Source: Halonotius aquaticus (GTDB taxonomy: Archaea; Halobacteriota; Halobacteria; Halobacteriales; Haloferacaceae). From it: 54,034 bases of DNA. This document shows, piece by piece, positions 40,833-48,873 of the stretch (position 1 is its first letter; the number at the start of each line of letters is the position of its first letter). A program made the position numbers and the translations under genes. The DNA is taken from contig NZ_QKNY01000014.1 of NCBI RefSeq assembly GCF_003605575.1, positions 1 to 54,034 on the forward strand. The letters are read 5' to 3'. The notes under the pieces were generated by a model. The model was not told the origin of the DNA and made no database searches. It was given only the letters and a program-made list of their open reading frames with translations.

Positions 40833-41882
40833 ATGGCAGACGACCTCCGGATGACGCTGGAACACGTCGGCGAGCGGTTCAATCTCGGCGAGTATGAGAT
40901 CGACGCCTACCTCGCCGTCCTCGAACACGGGGAACTCACCGCCAGCGAGATCGCCGACCGTACCGACATCCCCCAACCCCGGGTCTACGATACGGTGCGC
41001 AGCCTCTCGGATCGCTCCCTCGTTGAACTACGGGAGTCACGGCCGATGCAGGTCGTCGCCATCGATCCCGAAACGGCCTTCGGCGACCTCCAGTCGTCGT
41101 TTACCGAACTTGTCGACGAACTCACCGCCCGGTACACCGCGCCGGCCCGAGACACCGAGGCGGTGTCGTTGGTCAAATCGCGGGCGACAATCATTCGCTA
41201 TCTCACCGAGATCATCGAAAGTGCCGAGTACGAACTTACACTGTCGCTGACGCCGTCGCTGGTGACAGAATTCGAGGAGACTCTGCGAGCCCAGATCGAT
41301 AGGGGCGTCAGTATCGAACTCCTGGTGACGCCCGCCCGTGAGGCCCCTGATCCGACGGACTTTGATTATCAGACGGTCGCAACGACCGTTCGGGCCCGCG
41401 AAGGGATCACGACACCGGTGTTGGCGGTTGCCGACGGCACGGATTCGATCTATGCGACCCAGGATGCTCTCCGCGATGATCGGGATCGCTACGGCGTGAT
41501 CTTCAGTCGCTCCGCGCTTGGCTTTCTGGTCTCGGGCTTTTTCGAGACCGTTCTGTGGACGACCGCCGAAACGCTGTCGACGACGCCGACCGAGCGGGCG
41601 TTTCCGCGGCGATACGCTTCGATCCGCCGGGCGGTCAAGGATATCCGCGACCTCGGGGGAGACTTCTATGCGACCGTCGAGGGACGAGATACCCAAACCG
41701 GTGAGCCGGTTGTGATCAGTGGGGCTGTCGAGGACATCGAGTTCCGCGAAAACGAATCGGTTGCCTCCTTGCTCGTCGACACCGGCGACGACGAGATCCG
41801 GGTCGGCGGGCTTGTCGCCGCCTTTGAGTCGATCGAGGGGCAGGCAATCCACATCGGTCGGGAATCACCACCCGAAGTGTAG
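40833..41882 (+). CDS. trmB: TrmB-family sugar-responsive transcriptional regulator
   Basis: A 349-residue regulator. The N-terminal winged helix is [40 protein letters not shown], then [20 protein letters not shown]. The C-terminal effector domain (about 110-345) includes [20 protein letters not shown], a sugar-binding TrmB_C-like fold. Length (about 350) and layout match TrmB of Halobacterium and Haloferax, which binds glucose and switches between gluconeogenesis and glycolysis, with targets including glycolytic and cofactor genes. The start at 40833 ([10 protein letters not shown]) is the first ATG after the shared divergent region with mscS. tpiA and glpK in the window are plausible targets; I did not find the TACT-N7-8-GAGTA motif by eye. 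Confidence 0.88.
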   Translation: MADDLRMTLEHVGERFNLGEYEIDAYLAVLEHGELTASEIADRTDIPQPRVYDTVRSLSDRSLVELRESRPMQVVAIDPETAFGDLQSSFTELVDELTARYTAPARDTEAVSLVKSRATIIRYLTEIIESAEYELTLSLTPSLVTEFEETLRAQIDRGVSIELLVTPAREAPDPTDFDYQTVATTVRAREGITTPVLAVADGTDSIYATQDALRDDRDRYGVIFSRSALGFLVSGFFETVLWTTAETLSTTPTERAFPRRYASIRRAVKDIRDLGGDFYATVEGRDTQTGEPVVISGAVEDIEFRENESVASLLVDTGDDEIRVGGLVAAFESIEGQAIHIGRESPPEV

Positions 41883-41901
41883 CCACGTCGGGCCCCGGTG
41901 G

Positions 41902-41908
41902 TTATATG
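41902..41908 (+). promoter_or_regulatory. TATA box of the ArlH-like gene
   Basis: GGTTATATGC has TTATATG at 41902-41908, centred 26 bases upstream of the ATG at 41931, so a leaderless transcript is expected. It sits directly after the trmB stop, showing that the ArlH-like gene has its own promoter. Confidence 0.5.
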
Positions 41909-41930
41909 CGTTCACGGCAAATCGGCGGGT

Positions 41931-42683
41931 ATGGTCGTGACCCCGCAGCTGCAACATATCTACTCACTCGGGCTGGCTGGCCGGGATCAGGTAAACCGCG
42001 CCTTCGGTGGCGGGCTGCCGACGGGCAGTCTCGTTGCGGTTGAGGGACGCCATGGCTCCGGCAAAAGCACCCTGGCTGGCCGGTTTGCTTACGGCCTCTG
42101 TGAACAGTCCCATACGGTCACGTATCTCTCAACCGAACGCGAGTTTGGGCGCTTTCTCAGCCAGATGCGATCGCTGTCGTATACGGTTCAGAAATCGCTG
42201 CTTCGGCGGGATCTGTTGTATCTGTACGGTGATCTCAACGGCTCCACGAAGGACGACCAGCCAGAACTGCTCTCACGGCTGCAAGCTGCCCAACGGCTGT
42301 GGACGAGCGATGTCGTTATCTTCGATACGTTCAGCGATATCCTCCTGTATGATCCAACCGTTGAGTCGCTTGCGGCCAAGGATGGCTACCGTCGGGCTGT
42401 CCAGCGGATCCTCTCATTTTTCCGGCGGATCATGGCGACAGGCACAACGATCGTCCTGTTGCTGTCGCCAAGTGGGCTGCCGCGTGAAACGCTGGAACCA
42501 CTCCGAGCGGTGGCTGACGTGCTGCTCGATATCACGGTCGACAACTCCGGCGGCCGGCAGTATCGGTGGATCAACGTGCGTCGCTTCGCCGGCATGGGCC
42601 AACAGGTCGACGACCACATCGCCTTTTCGATCAGGCCCGGCACCGGGATTGTCATCGAAAATCGCAGTGTCGTAAGCCGGTAA
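41931..42683 (+). CDS. ArlH (FlaH)-like KaiC-fold ATPase, orphan
   Basis: A 250-residue RecA/KaiC-fold ATPase. Walker A is VEGRHGSGKSTLAGRFAYGL. The segment TVTYLSTEREFGRFLSQMRS, then LWTSDVVIFDTFSDILLYDP (Walker B) and WINVRRFAGMGQQVDDHIAF, and the ending RPGTGIVIENRSVV align closely with haloarchaeal ArlH as I recall it. ArlH binds ATP and, with ArlI and ArlJ, forms the archaellum motor. No arlI, arlJ or archaellin gene is in the window, so this is probably a paralogue working elsewhere, or a displaced copy. A catalytic Glu after Walker B is not seen, as in ArlH, which is an ATP-binding switch. Confidence 0.8.
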   Translation: MVVTPQLQHIYSLGLAGRDQVNRAFGGGLPTGSLVAVEGRHGSGKSTLAGRFAYGLCEQSHTVTYLSTEREFGRFLSQMRSLSYTVQKSLLRRDLLYLYGDLNGSTKDDQPELLSRLQAAQRLWTSDVVIFDTFSDILLYDPTVESLAAKDGYRRAVQRILSFFRRIMATGTTIVLLLSPSGLPRETLEPLRAVADVLLDITVDNSGGRQYRWINVRRFAGMGQQVDDHIAFSIRPGTGIVIENRSVVSR

Positions 42684-42760
42684 GCCACGCCGAAGCGATC
42701 GGGGGTCGCTATGGAATCAGCGTGTGTTATACAGGTGTCGGGAAGCGAGCACGTGACCGA

Positions 42761-43327
42761 TCACGACGGCTCATCGCCATCCGCAGAGAGCAGCTCTTCG
42801 TCGGGGTCGCCTAGGCTGACGCGCTCTGACTGGCTGAAATGAACGAGCGACGAGATCAGATACGCCGCCAACACCACCGCGGCCACAACGCCCATCGAAA
42901 TACCCTCGGGCAACCAACCAAGATAGCTGAAGCCGAGAACGACACCACCGAGGATACTCAACCCAAGGTAGTACACCGACCACGGCACCGTTTCCTCGGG
43001 GACAACTTCGAGATAGACATCGAGGTTCTGGGCTTTCTCGGTCGAGGCCAGTCGGTCGCCGTCGACGGTGATCAGCCCGGCGTCTTCCAGCTTTGAGAGG
43101 TGATGCTGTTGGATCGAGGTGTAGACGCGCTTTCGCTCGGTTGAGGTGATCTCGGCGATCGGCTTGTCGTACTCCCAGGCGGCGACCTGTTCGGCGACAT
43201 CCGACAGCGTTGTCTCGCCGTCGGCTTGATTGCAGGCATACAGCACATACCGGCGGCGGTGACTGCTCAACACGCTGAAGAGGGTGTTTTTACTTTCGCG
43301 GGCGTCGGGGGAAATGATCGAACTCAT
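42761..43327 (-). CDS. DUF7344 membrane-anchored HTH protein
   Basis: A 188-residue protein. The N-terminal 100 residues are a winged helix: LFSVLSSHRRRYVLYACNQA, TERKRVYTSIQQHHLSKLED, then AGLITVDGDRLASTEKAQNL, matching the haloarchaeal DUF7344 family. Two membrane helices follow (about 118-138 and 142-163), then an acidic tail. It is thus a membrane-tethered regulator, able to sense envelope state while binding DNA. It lies downstream of, and on the same strand as, the signal peptidase gene (93-base gap), so it may control this surface cassette. The family name is from memory. Confidence 0.8.
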   Translation of the reverse strand: MSSIISPDARESKNTLFSVLSSHRRRYVLYACNQADGETTLSDVAEQVAAWEYDKPIAEITSTERKRVYTSIQQHHLSKLEDAGLITVDGDRLASTEKAQNLDVYLEVVPEETVPWSVYYLGLSILGGVVLGFSYLGWLPEGISMGVVAAVVLAAYLISSLVHFSQSERVSLGDPDEELLSADGDEPS

Positions 43328-43419
43328 CGGACTGTAGCCGACACAACGGCTCTATTCAAGAGCGACAAACTGGAGCTACTTAACGATACTATATGCATAC
43401 GACGGTGGACACCCCCGTG

Positions 43420-45645
43420 TTACTCCTCGACATCGTGGCCAGCCGATCGCAACAACTCGACACACCGCTCTCGGGGGTACGCAACATCGTAGGTGTCGGC
43501 CAGATACGTCTGTAACGCCGCCGGCGTCCACGTCTCGGCGTCGACATCGACGGCTGACGGTGCGTCATTGAGCGCAGTGACCACCGTCATATACTGTTCG
43601 TCGGTAAGGCCGTCGCCGGCGCCCAGCGACATGAAGTCGTCGTGGGCGGTGAGATCGTCGCCACCCTCTCCCCAGTCGTCGCTGTCGTCGTTCCCGTCAA
43701 CGCCGTCAGCATCCCAGTTGTCGCTATCCACGTCGTCGCCAACAGCATCCCAATCGTCAACTGTGGCGTCGTGATCGACTTTTTCGTCGACAGCATCAGC
43801 AGTGTCGGCATCAGCATCAACAGAATCGGGAGTCGACGACGCAGCAGCTTCCGGATCCCACAGTGTCTCCTCGGCGACTGGCTCCGCGGTCGGATCCCAG
43901 TCGTCGACATCGTCGGGGGTATCCTCGTCGTCGACATCGAAGTTGTCGTCGATCTCACCGTCGCTCTCGCCGTCCTCGGGATCGCGCAATGGTTTGGTTT
44001 CGAAGGCGGATTCGAACGCCGACTGCAGTTCTGGGTCGACGACAGGATCATCGGCGTCAGCCGAGTCAGCAGCATCGGCCTCACCCTCGTTGTCTGGTGG
44101 CTCATCGACCTCTGCGTCCGCTGATAGATGACCGGCCCGGCGCAGGAGTCGCTTACACTCATCGCGCGGGTAGTCGATCCCGTATTCCTCGAACAGGTAC
44201 CGCTGCAACAGCGGCAGCGACCACGACTCGGCGTCAAGGCCGACCGCCTCGGGTGGCGCATCAAGCGTGTTGTTGACGGCGACCAGTTCCGAATCGGTGA
44301 GCGTTGATCGCGGGCCGTCGGCAGCCGACGACGTGGTCGGCTCAGTCGCCGACTCTGCTGTCGATTGGGTTGGCTCAGGTGGCTGTGGCGTTGGCCCGCC
44401 GGTGACGTCATCGGAGCGCAGCCAGTTTGTCCCGCGTTTTGCGGCGTCCTGCGACGCACCGGGTGGACTGGGCGGGCGCGAGCCCACATGCCGCAGTAGG
44501 AACGAGGGCATGATCCGCCGCAGCTCCTCGCCGAGTTCGAGTTCGCGTTTTCTGGAGCGCAGCCGGAGCCGATCAGTGCCCACCGTGGCCACAAACACCC
44601 CGACGACGATGCCACCGACAAAGAGGTTGATCCCTGCGATGGCGACGATCGGATGGATCGCATGCAAACTGGCGATCAACGACGGTGGCAAGACGACCAG
44701 ATACCGGTACTCACGGATAAACCGCAGGTAGCTTCCGGTCTGATCGGGCGCCTGCATCGTGATAGATGTCTCTACCGTACTGCGTCTCGGGACGTAAATC
44801 TGGGATTCACTGAGCTCAACGCCGTCGCTTGCGGCCTCCAAGAAGACCATCACCGGCAGGTGGCCGCTGTTCTGCATCGCGTAGGTCACCTCGCTTTCAC
44901 CACCGACGGGGATGATCTGTGGGTTGTCGGTCGGAGCCTCCGAACTCAGGATCTCATACTGGTAGACACCGGAGGGCAATAGCATCGATATATTGAGCGG
45001 GATGATAACGACCAAGGTGAGCACCGCGATCACGATGATGGCGTTTTCGAAGATGCCACCCCGCGTCCGGCTTCGCTGTCGTTTGTCGGTCGCGCCGGTG
45101 ACCGTCCCGTAGACAAATAACACGAGGCCGGCGACCATCGCCACCGTTGACAGCGTTGTCACCTCGATATCGAGCCCCAAGGGAACGAGAACAACGTTTT
45201 GGATCGTGGTGCCGACCGATCGCACCGCGGTGACGGAGGCCCCAAGCCCCGGAATCACGACGATCCCATCGCCGACGGTCAACGCGACGGATTTGATCTG
45301 GCCTTCCGAGACGGGGGGTTCATCCCCATCCTGGTCAGTAAACGGGTTGGCATCCCCCTGGGTGATATACCCCTCGTCGGTGATCTCGACGACGCGGTGG
45401 GTCGTCAGCTCACCCCCGCCGAGATTCTGCGACTCGAAGAGGATGACATCGCCAACCTCGGGATCATCCGCGATGACCGCCGGCACCGCGAGATAGCCGT
45501 CGTTTGGCTGGAGGGTCGGCACCATACTTCCGGTTTCGACGAAGACAATCGCCGGCTGGCCGAGGAGTTGACTCACCAACAACAGGAGGATAAATCCGAT
45601 CAACAGCCCGCCGGCGACGTACTGCAGGAACTCTGAGGGTTTCAT
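43420..45645 (-). CDS. S26 signal peptidase with two IS630-like winged-helix repeats
   Basis: A 741-residue protein. The N-terminus is an archaeal/ER-type signal peptidase I: membrane helix 11-30, then VFVETGSMVPTLQPNDGY (S40), LTTHRVVEI (H83) and TQGDANPF (D98). More membrane helices lie at about 160-182, 200-222 and 325-353, framing an extracellular beta domain. The cytoplasmic tail (about 360-741) is very acidic and contains two copies of one domain, at 449-508 and 680-739: PPEAVGLDAESWSLPLLQRY and APSAVDVDAETWTPAALQTY, each ending C-x-x-L-L-R-x-A-G-H. That pattern matches the winged helix (HTH_33) of IS630-type transposases. It lies 18 bases after the DUF5305 gene, so the two are one operon. 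Confidence 0.88.
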   Translation of the reverse strand: MKPSEFLQYVAGGLLIGFILLLLVSQLLGQPAIVFVETGSMVPTLQPNDGYLAVPAVIADDPEVGDVILFESQNLGGGELTTHRVVEITDEGYITQGDANPFTDQDGDEPPVSEGQIKSVALTVGDGIVVIPGLGASVTAVRSVGTTIQNVVLVPLGLDIEVTTLSTVAMVAGLVLFVYGTVTGATDKRQRSRTRGGIFENAIIVIAVLTLVVIIPLNISMLLPSGVYQYEILSSEAPTDNPQIIPVGGESEVTYAMQNSGHLPVMVFLEAASDGVELSESQIYVPRRSTVETSITMQAPDQTGSYLRFIREYRYLVVLPPSLIASLHAIHPIVAIAGINLFVGGIVVGVFVATVGTDRLRLRSRKRELELGEELRRIMPSFLLRHVGSRPPSPPGASQDAAKRGTNWLRSDDVTGGPTPQPPEPTQSTAESATEPTTSSAADGPRSTLTDSELVAVNNTLDAPPEAVGLDAESWSLPLLQRYLFEEYGIDYPRDECKRLLRRAGHLSADAEVDEPPDNEGEADAADSADADDPVVDPELQSAFESAFETKPLRDPEDGESDGEIDDNFDVDDEDTPDDVDDWDPTAEPVAEETLWDPEAAASSTPDSVDADADTADAVDEKVDHDATVDDWDAVGDDVDSDNWDADGVDGNDDSDDWGEGGDDLTAHDDFMSLGAGDGLTDEQYMTVVTALNDAPSAVDVDAETWTPAALQTYLADTYDVAYPRERCVELLRSAGHDVEE

Positions 45646-45663
45646 CGAGGGACACCCGTCGGA

Positions 45664-46797
45664 TCAGAACTCATACTCATCGAACTCGTCGATGGTCGTA
45701 TCCGCGTAGCTCACCAGCCAGTCGCGGGCCGGGGAGTCCGGCTGGATGTAGATGTAGATGTAGGTGTCATCCAACACGGTGCTGACGCCCAACTGCTCGT
45801 CTTCGATGACGCGTTTGTTGGTGTCGATCGCGACATCCACCAGTCCCTCTAAGGTGTCGACGAGGACGGTCTGTTCGTACTCCCGCTCGGAGGGGAACTC
45901 GCCGGTGGTGATCCACTCGGAGAACCGCTCGCGAGCCTGTTCGATCTCAAGGAGCTCCTCTTCTTCGTCGGTCAGTTCGGTGTACCCGGTGTACCGGAGT
46001 CCGACGATGACAACTAACAGCATAACGACCAGCCCAAAGGCGATAATCGAGCCGTAGGCCTGGAGCGGCGAGGGCTCCGCTAAGACCTCAACGGTCTCGA
46101 AGGACTCGTGGGTCTCATCGATGGTCTCGGCCTCCGCAACCCGGAACGTCGACGGCGAGACAACGATCGGCAGTTCGCTCCGGTAGGTCGTCTCGACGCT
46201 GTCGCTTTCGACAGTGCCGGACAGCTCCGAGACCGACACCACCCGCACGTCGACGATGCCTTCAGTCGCATCAAGCTGCTGTTCGACGGTGCCGATCGTT
46301 CGCAACACCTCGATGATGTTGACTGTAAAGTCGACGCGGTGGGTTTCGTCTGGCGAAAGCGTCTCGCTGTCGGCAGCCAATGGCTCGGTGAGTTCCCAGT
46401 AGGTCTCGGTCATATTGCCGTTTTCCATCCGGCCGCCGCGGATCAGCAGATAGGTGTCGGTGGTAACGGCAACGCTGCCGCTATCAGCGGTGTACTCGTA
46501 GCTATAGGTACCCTCCAACTGCTTTGAGAGCGCGGTGTAGTAGAGTGGTCGGTTACTTGCTCGGTCCCCGGCGGCAAACGGCAGGCTGTCGTTGGTGATC
46601 GGCGCGCTGTGGCTGTAGTCGGTTGACTCCGACCACTGTTCGGTCAGCCGCTGTTCGGTCTCGACGCTGGGTTCGAGATTGATCTGATACGCCCACCAGC
46701 CGACGCCGGCAGCCGCAAGAACCAGGATGATGATGAGCACGGTCGCCCACTCGTTGAGAAACGAGCGGATGCGAAGTGAGCGATCGATCTCTGCCAT
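45664..46797 (-). CDS. DUF5305 membrane protein
   Basis: A 377-residue protein with one membrane helix at about 17-36 and another at about 250-272, and a beta-rich extracellular domain between (PLYYTALSKQLEGTYSYEYT, YWELTEPLAADSETLSPDET and TVNIIEVLRTIGTVEQQLDA). A cytoplasmic C-terminal domain of about 100 residues follows, with YTELTDEEEELLEIEQARER. This matches DUF5305, a haloarchaeal family often next to signal peptidase I genes and surface-protein genes. Its function is unknown; a chaperone or anchor for substrates of the adjacent peptidase is inferred from the operon. Confidence 0.85.
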   Translation of the reverse strand: MAEIDRSLRIRSFLNEWATVLIIILVLAAAGVGWWAYQINLEPSVETEQRLTEQWSESTDYSHSAPITNDSLPFAAGDRASNRPLYYTALSKQLEGTYSYEYTADSGSVAVTTDTYLLIRGGRMENGNMTETYWELTEPLAADSETLSPDETHRVDFTVNIIEVLRTIGTVEQQLDATEGIVDVRVVSVSELSGTVESDSVETTYRSELPIVVSPSTFRVAEAETIDETHESFETVEVLAEPSPLQAYGSIIAFGLVVMLLVVIVGLRYTGYTELTDEEEELLEIEQARERFSEWITTGEFPSEREYEQTVLVDTLEGLVDVAIDTNKRVIEDEQLGVSTVLDDTYIYIYIQPDSPARDWLVSYADTTIDEFDEYEF

Positions 46798-46942
46798 CTA
46801 TTGACCCCATCGCACGGGCGTTCTCATTCGACAGCGATCGGACACCCGTCGCTCCGAGCGGCGGGGGCGTGTCGATCGCTGGCGTCGCTGCATATCGCCA
46901 TAAAGCACGCCGGCTGGTATAAGTGCAGTGCCTACACAACCC

Positions 46943-47599
46943 TTACAGCGTATCGTCGTCGATGCGCTCGCCAACAAGCATGTAGCCCCGGCCTGTGAGC
47001 ATGCTGCCGATCCCGCCACCGCTGATCAGGCCGGCCTCGCGAAGCGGCCCAAAGAGCTCGGTGATGTCGGCGGTCGATTTCTGGAGGATCGATTCGATGT
47101 CGATATCGCCGACAGCCGAATACAGGGTGACAAGCAGTTCGAGTTGTGCCGCAGAGAGGTCGACAGCCGCGATTGTTCGTCGCTGCTTGCGGTAGTATCG
47201 ACGGAGGAACTGCGTGAAGAGTGTGTGTTCTCGGTCGTCCCAGACGCTAAACTCGGTTGTGTAGACGGTTGCCGGCGGATCGAGATGCCGAACCCCGACC
47301 GTCTCGACGCGCGTACCGTTGATCGTCCGGTGGCTCCGACCAACACCGATGATATCGGTAAACCTGATCCGGAGGGTGCCGACCATGCGGGCCAGCTTTT
47401 CGACGCGAATGGTGCGACGACTGATGGTGAGTCGACCGGCTGCTGGTGGCGTATCAAGCACCCGCCCGCCGCGTTTGGCCGGATGGATGACCCCAACCGG
47501 GGTATCGGTCAGCGGGTCGGCGTCGGGTTCGCTGACGATCCACGGCGACTGCTCGACCAGCCGTGTCTGCTCGCCGCGGGGCTCCGGGGGTCGACGCAT
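46943..47599 (-). CDS. CheF-like taxis adaptor protein, orphan
   Basis: A 218-residue protein. The region at about 50-140 is a PH-like beta domain (AGRLTISRRTIRVEKLARMV, FTDIIGVGRSHRTINGTRVE). It is followed by a helix-turn-helix-like tail, VDLSAAQLELLVTLYSAVGD, then LFGPLREAGLISGGG and L-T-G-R-G-Y. This order matches the C-terminal part of archaeal CheF (DUF439), in which L-M-A-L-Y-S-G-V is conserved. CheF links CheY to the ArlCDE switch of the archaellum. The usual N-terminal copy of the PH domain is missing, so the protein is shorter than CheF (about 290 residues). No che genes are beside it. It is upstream of the DUF5305 operon on the same strand, 145 bases away. Confidence 0.55.
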   Translation of the reverse strand: MRRPPEPRGEQTRLVEQSPWIVSEPDADPLTDTPVGVIHPAKRGGRVLDTPPAAGRLTISRRTIRVEKLARMVGTLRIRFTDIIGVGRSHRTINGTRVETVGVRHLDPPATVYTTEFSVWDDREHTLFTQFLRRYYRKQRRTIAAVDLSAAQLELLVTLYSAVGDIDIESILQKSTADITELFGPLREAGLISGGGIGSMLTGRGYMLVGERIDDDTL

Positions 47600-47723
47600 G
47601 CCCGATGGTCACCACCCGTCGGGCAAAACAGTACGGTCTGCGCTCGGTTGATGGGCAGTCGCTTGGGGTGAGGTCGGTGTTTGGGGTGGCTTTTTAGTCA
47701 CCGGCGTGAAAGGTTCTGTTGCA

Positions 47724-47921
47724 ATGGTACACAAAAAGGTCACACTCATCGGCACCAGCACGGATAGCTTCGATGCAGCCGTCGACGACGCCATCGCTCG
47801 CGCCCGCGACACCTTGGAGAACCTCCATTGGGTTGAAGTCCAAGAGTTGGGCGTCGAACTTGCCACCGCCGACGACAAGGAGTATCAGGCGGAAGTCGAG
47901 GTCGCCTTCGAACTCGAATAG
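47724..47921 (+). CDS. Dodecin, flavin-binding storage protein
   Basis: A 65-residue dodecin. It begins MVHKKVTLIGTSTDSFDAAV, and its family Trp lies in ENLHWVEVQELGVEL, where it stacks on the flavin rings in haloarchaeal dodecin. The final strand is YQAEVEVAFELE. Twelve copies form a hollow sphere that binds riboflavin or lumichrome and stores or quenches it. The start at 47724 gives the exact family length. It is convergent in function with riboflavin synthesis (GTP cyclohydrolase III in this window), but not in an operon. Confidence 0.95.
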   Translation: MVHKKVTLIGTSTDSFDAAVDDAIARARDTLENLHWVEVQELGVELATADDKEYQAEVEVAFELE

Positions 47922-48002
47922 TCGCTGGTGGCGACGACGCACAGCCGCATAGACAACCACCCGCCCCAAAGTGATTTTACACCCGCTGTTCGTGGTACAC
48001 CC

Positions 48003-48869
48003 ATGAGCGACAGCGGACCACTCGGCGACGCCGGTGCGTCCACAGCCTTCCGTGAGGCCGCAGCCCTCCTTGCTGAGCCGTGGCCACCGGTCGTCCTCCG
48101 AGCGTTGGCCGACAGCGACGGGATGACATTTGAGGAACTCGCCGCGGCACTCCCCGAGATTACCGAGGAACTACTTGGTGAGACGCTGTCAACCCTTGAG
48201 GCTACCGACAGTCTCGAACAGGTCAAGATCGGCCAGCATCCACCGGAGTTCGCCTACGTGCTGACCGATCGCGGCGCGGAGTTGGAGGCGATCTGTCGGC
48301 AGCTCGCCGACTGGGTCGATACCGCCCCCGAGGAAGAGCGGATCATCGTCGTCGCCGACGACGACCGACGCGTTGCGACCATGCATACCTCGTGGCTCTC
48401 CGGGGAGTATGCGGTACGCACCGCCCATGATGGCGATGAGACGATCGAGGAGCTCGGCCCCGAGGTCGACGTGCTCGTCCTCGATCGCCGGATGCCGGGG
48501 CGTTCCGGCGACGAGGTGTTGGCGTGGCTCCGCGAACAGGAGTATGACACCCGAGTTGTGATGATCACCGCCGAGGAACCCGGCGAGGATCTCTTTGATC
48601 TCGATTTCGATGAGTATCTGACCAAGCCGGTGTCGGAAGCCGAGTTCAAGAGTGTTGTCGCCGACCTGATCGAACGGGGCGAGTACGATAGCCAACTGCA
48701 GGCGTATCTCGCCCGGCAGTCGACAGTCAGAGCGCTTCAGGCAGCTGAAGACGGGGATGCCGATGGCGTGAACGAGGACGACGTACCAACCCCACCCGAC
48801 GAGAGCCGCCAGCTAACTGACGCCGATACCGATGGCTTCGAGTGGTCGGACTCCAATGGGAACTCATAG
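48003..48869 (+). CDS. HTH-receiver response regulator
   Basis: A 288-residue regulator with unusual domain order. The N-terminal winged helix (about 10-100: AALLAEPWPPVVLRALADSD, then TLSTLEATDSLEQVKIGQHP) resembles HxlR-type domains. A receiver domain follows (about 110-230) with VVADDDRRVA (acidic pair), D161 in VLVLDRRMPG (phosphoacceptor), Thr in VVMITAEEP, and Lys in YLTKPVSEA. The C-terminus is acidic and disordered. It starts at 48003 (MSDSGPLG). The stop is 4 bases before the histidine kinase gene, so the pair is cotranscribed and should form one two-component system; the signal is unknown. Confidence 0.85.
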   Translation: MSDSGPLGDAGASTAFREAAALLAEPWPPVVLRALADSDGMTFEELAAALPEITEELLGETLSTLEATDSLEQVKIGQHPPEFAYVLTDRGAELEAICRQLADWVDTAPEEERIIVVADDDRRVATMHTSWLSGEYAVRTAHDGDETIEELGPEVDVLVLDRRMPGRSGDEVLAWLREQEYDTRVVMITAEEPGEDLFDLDFDEYLTKPVSEAEFKSVVADLIERGEYDSQLQAYLARQSTVRALQAAEDGDADGVNEDDVPTPPDESRQLTDADTDGFEWSDSNGNS

Positions 48870-48873
48870 CACG

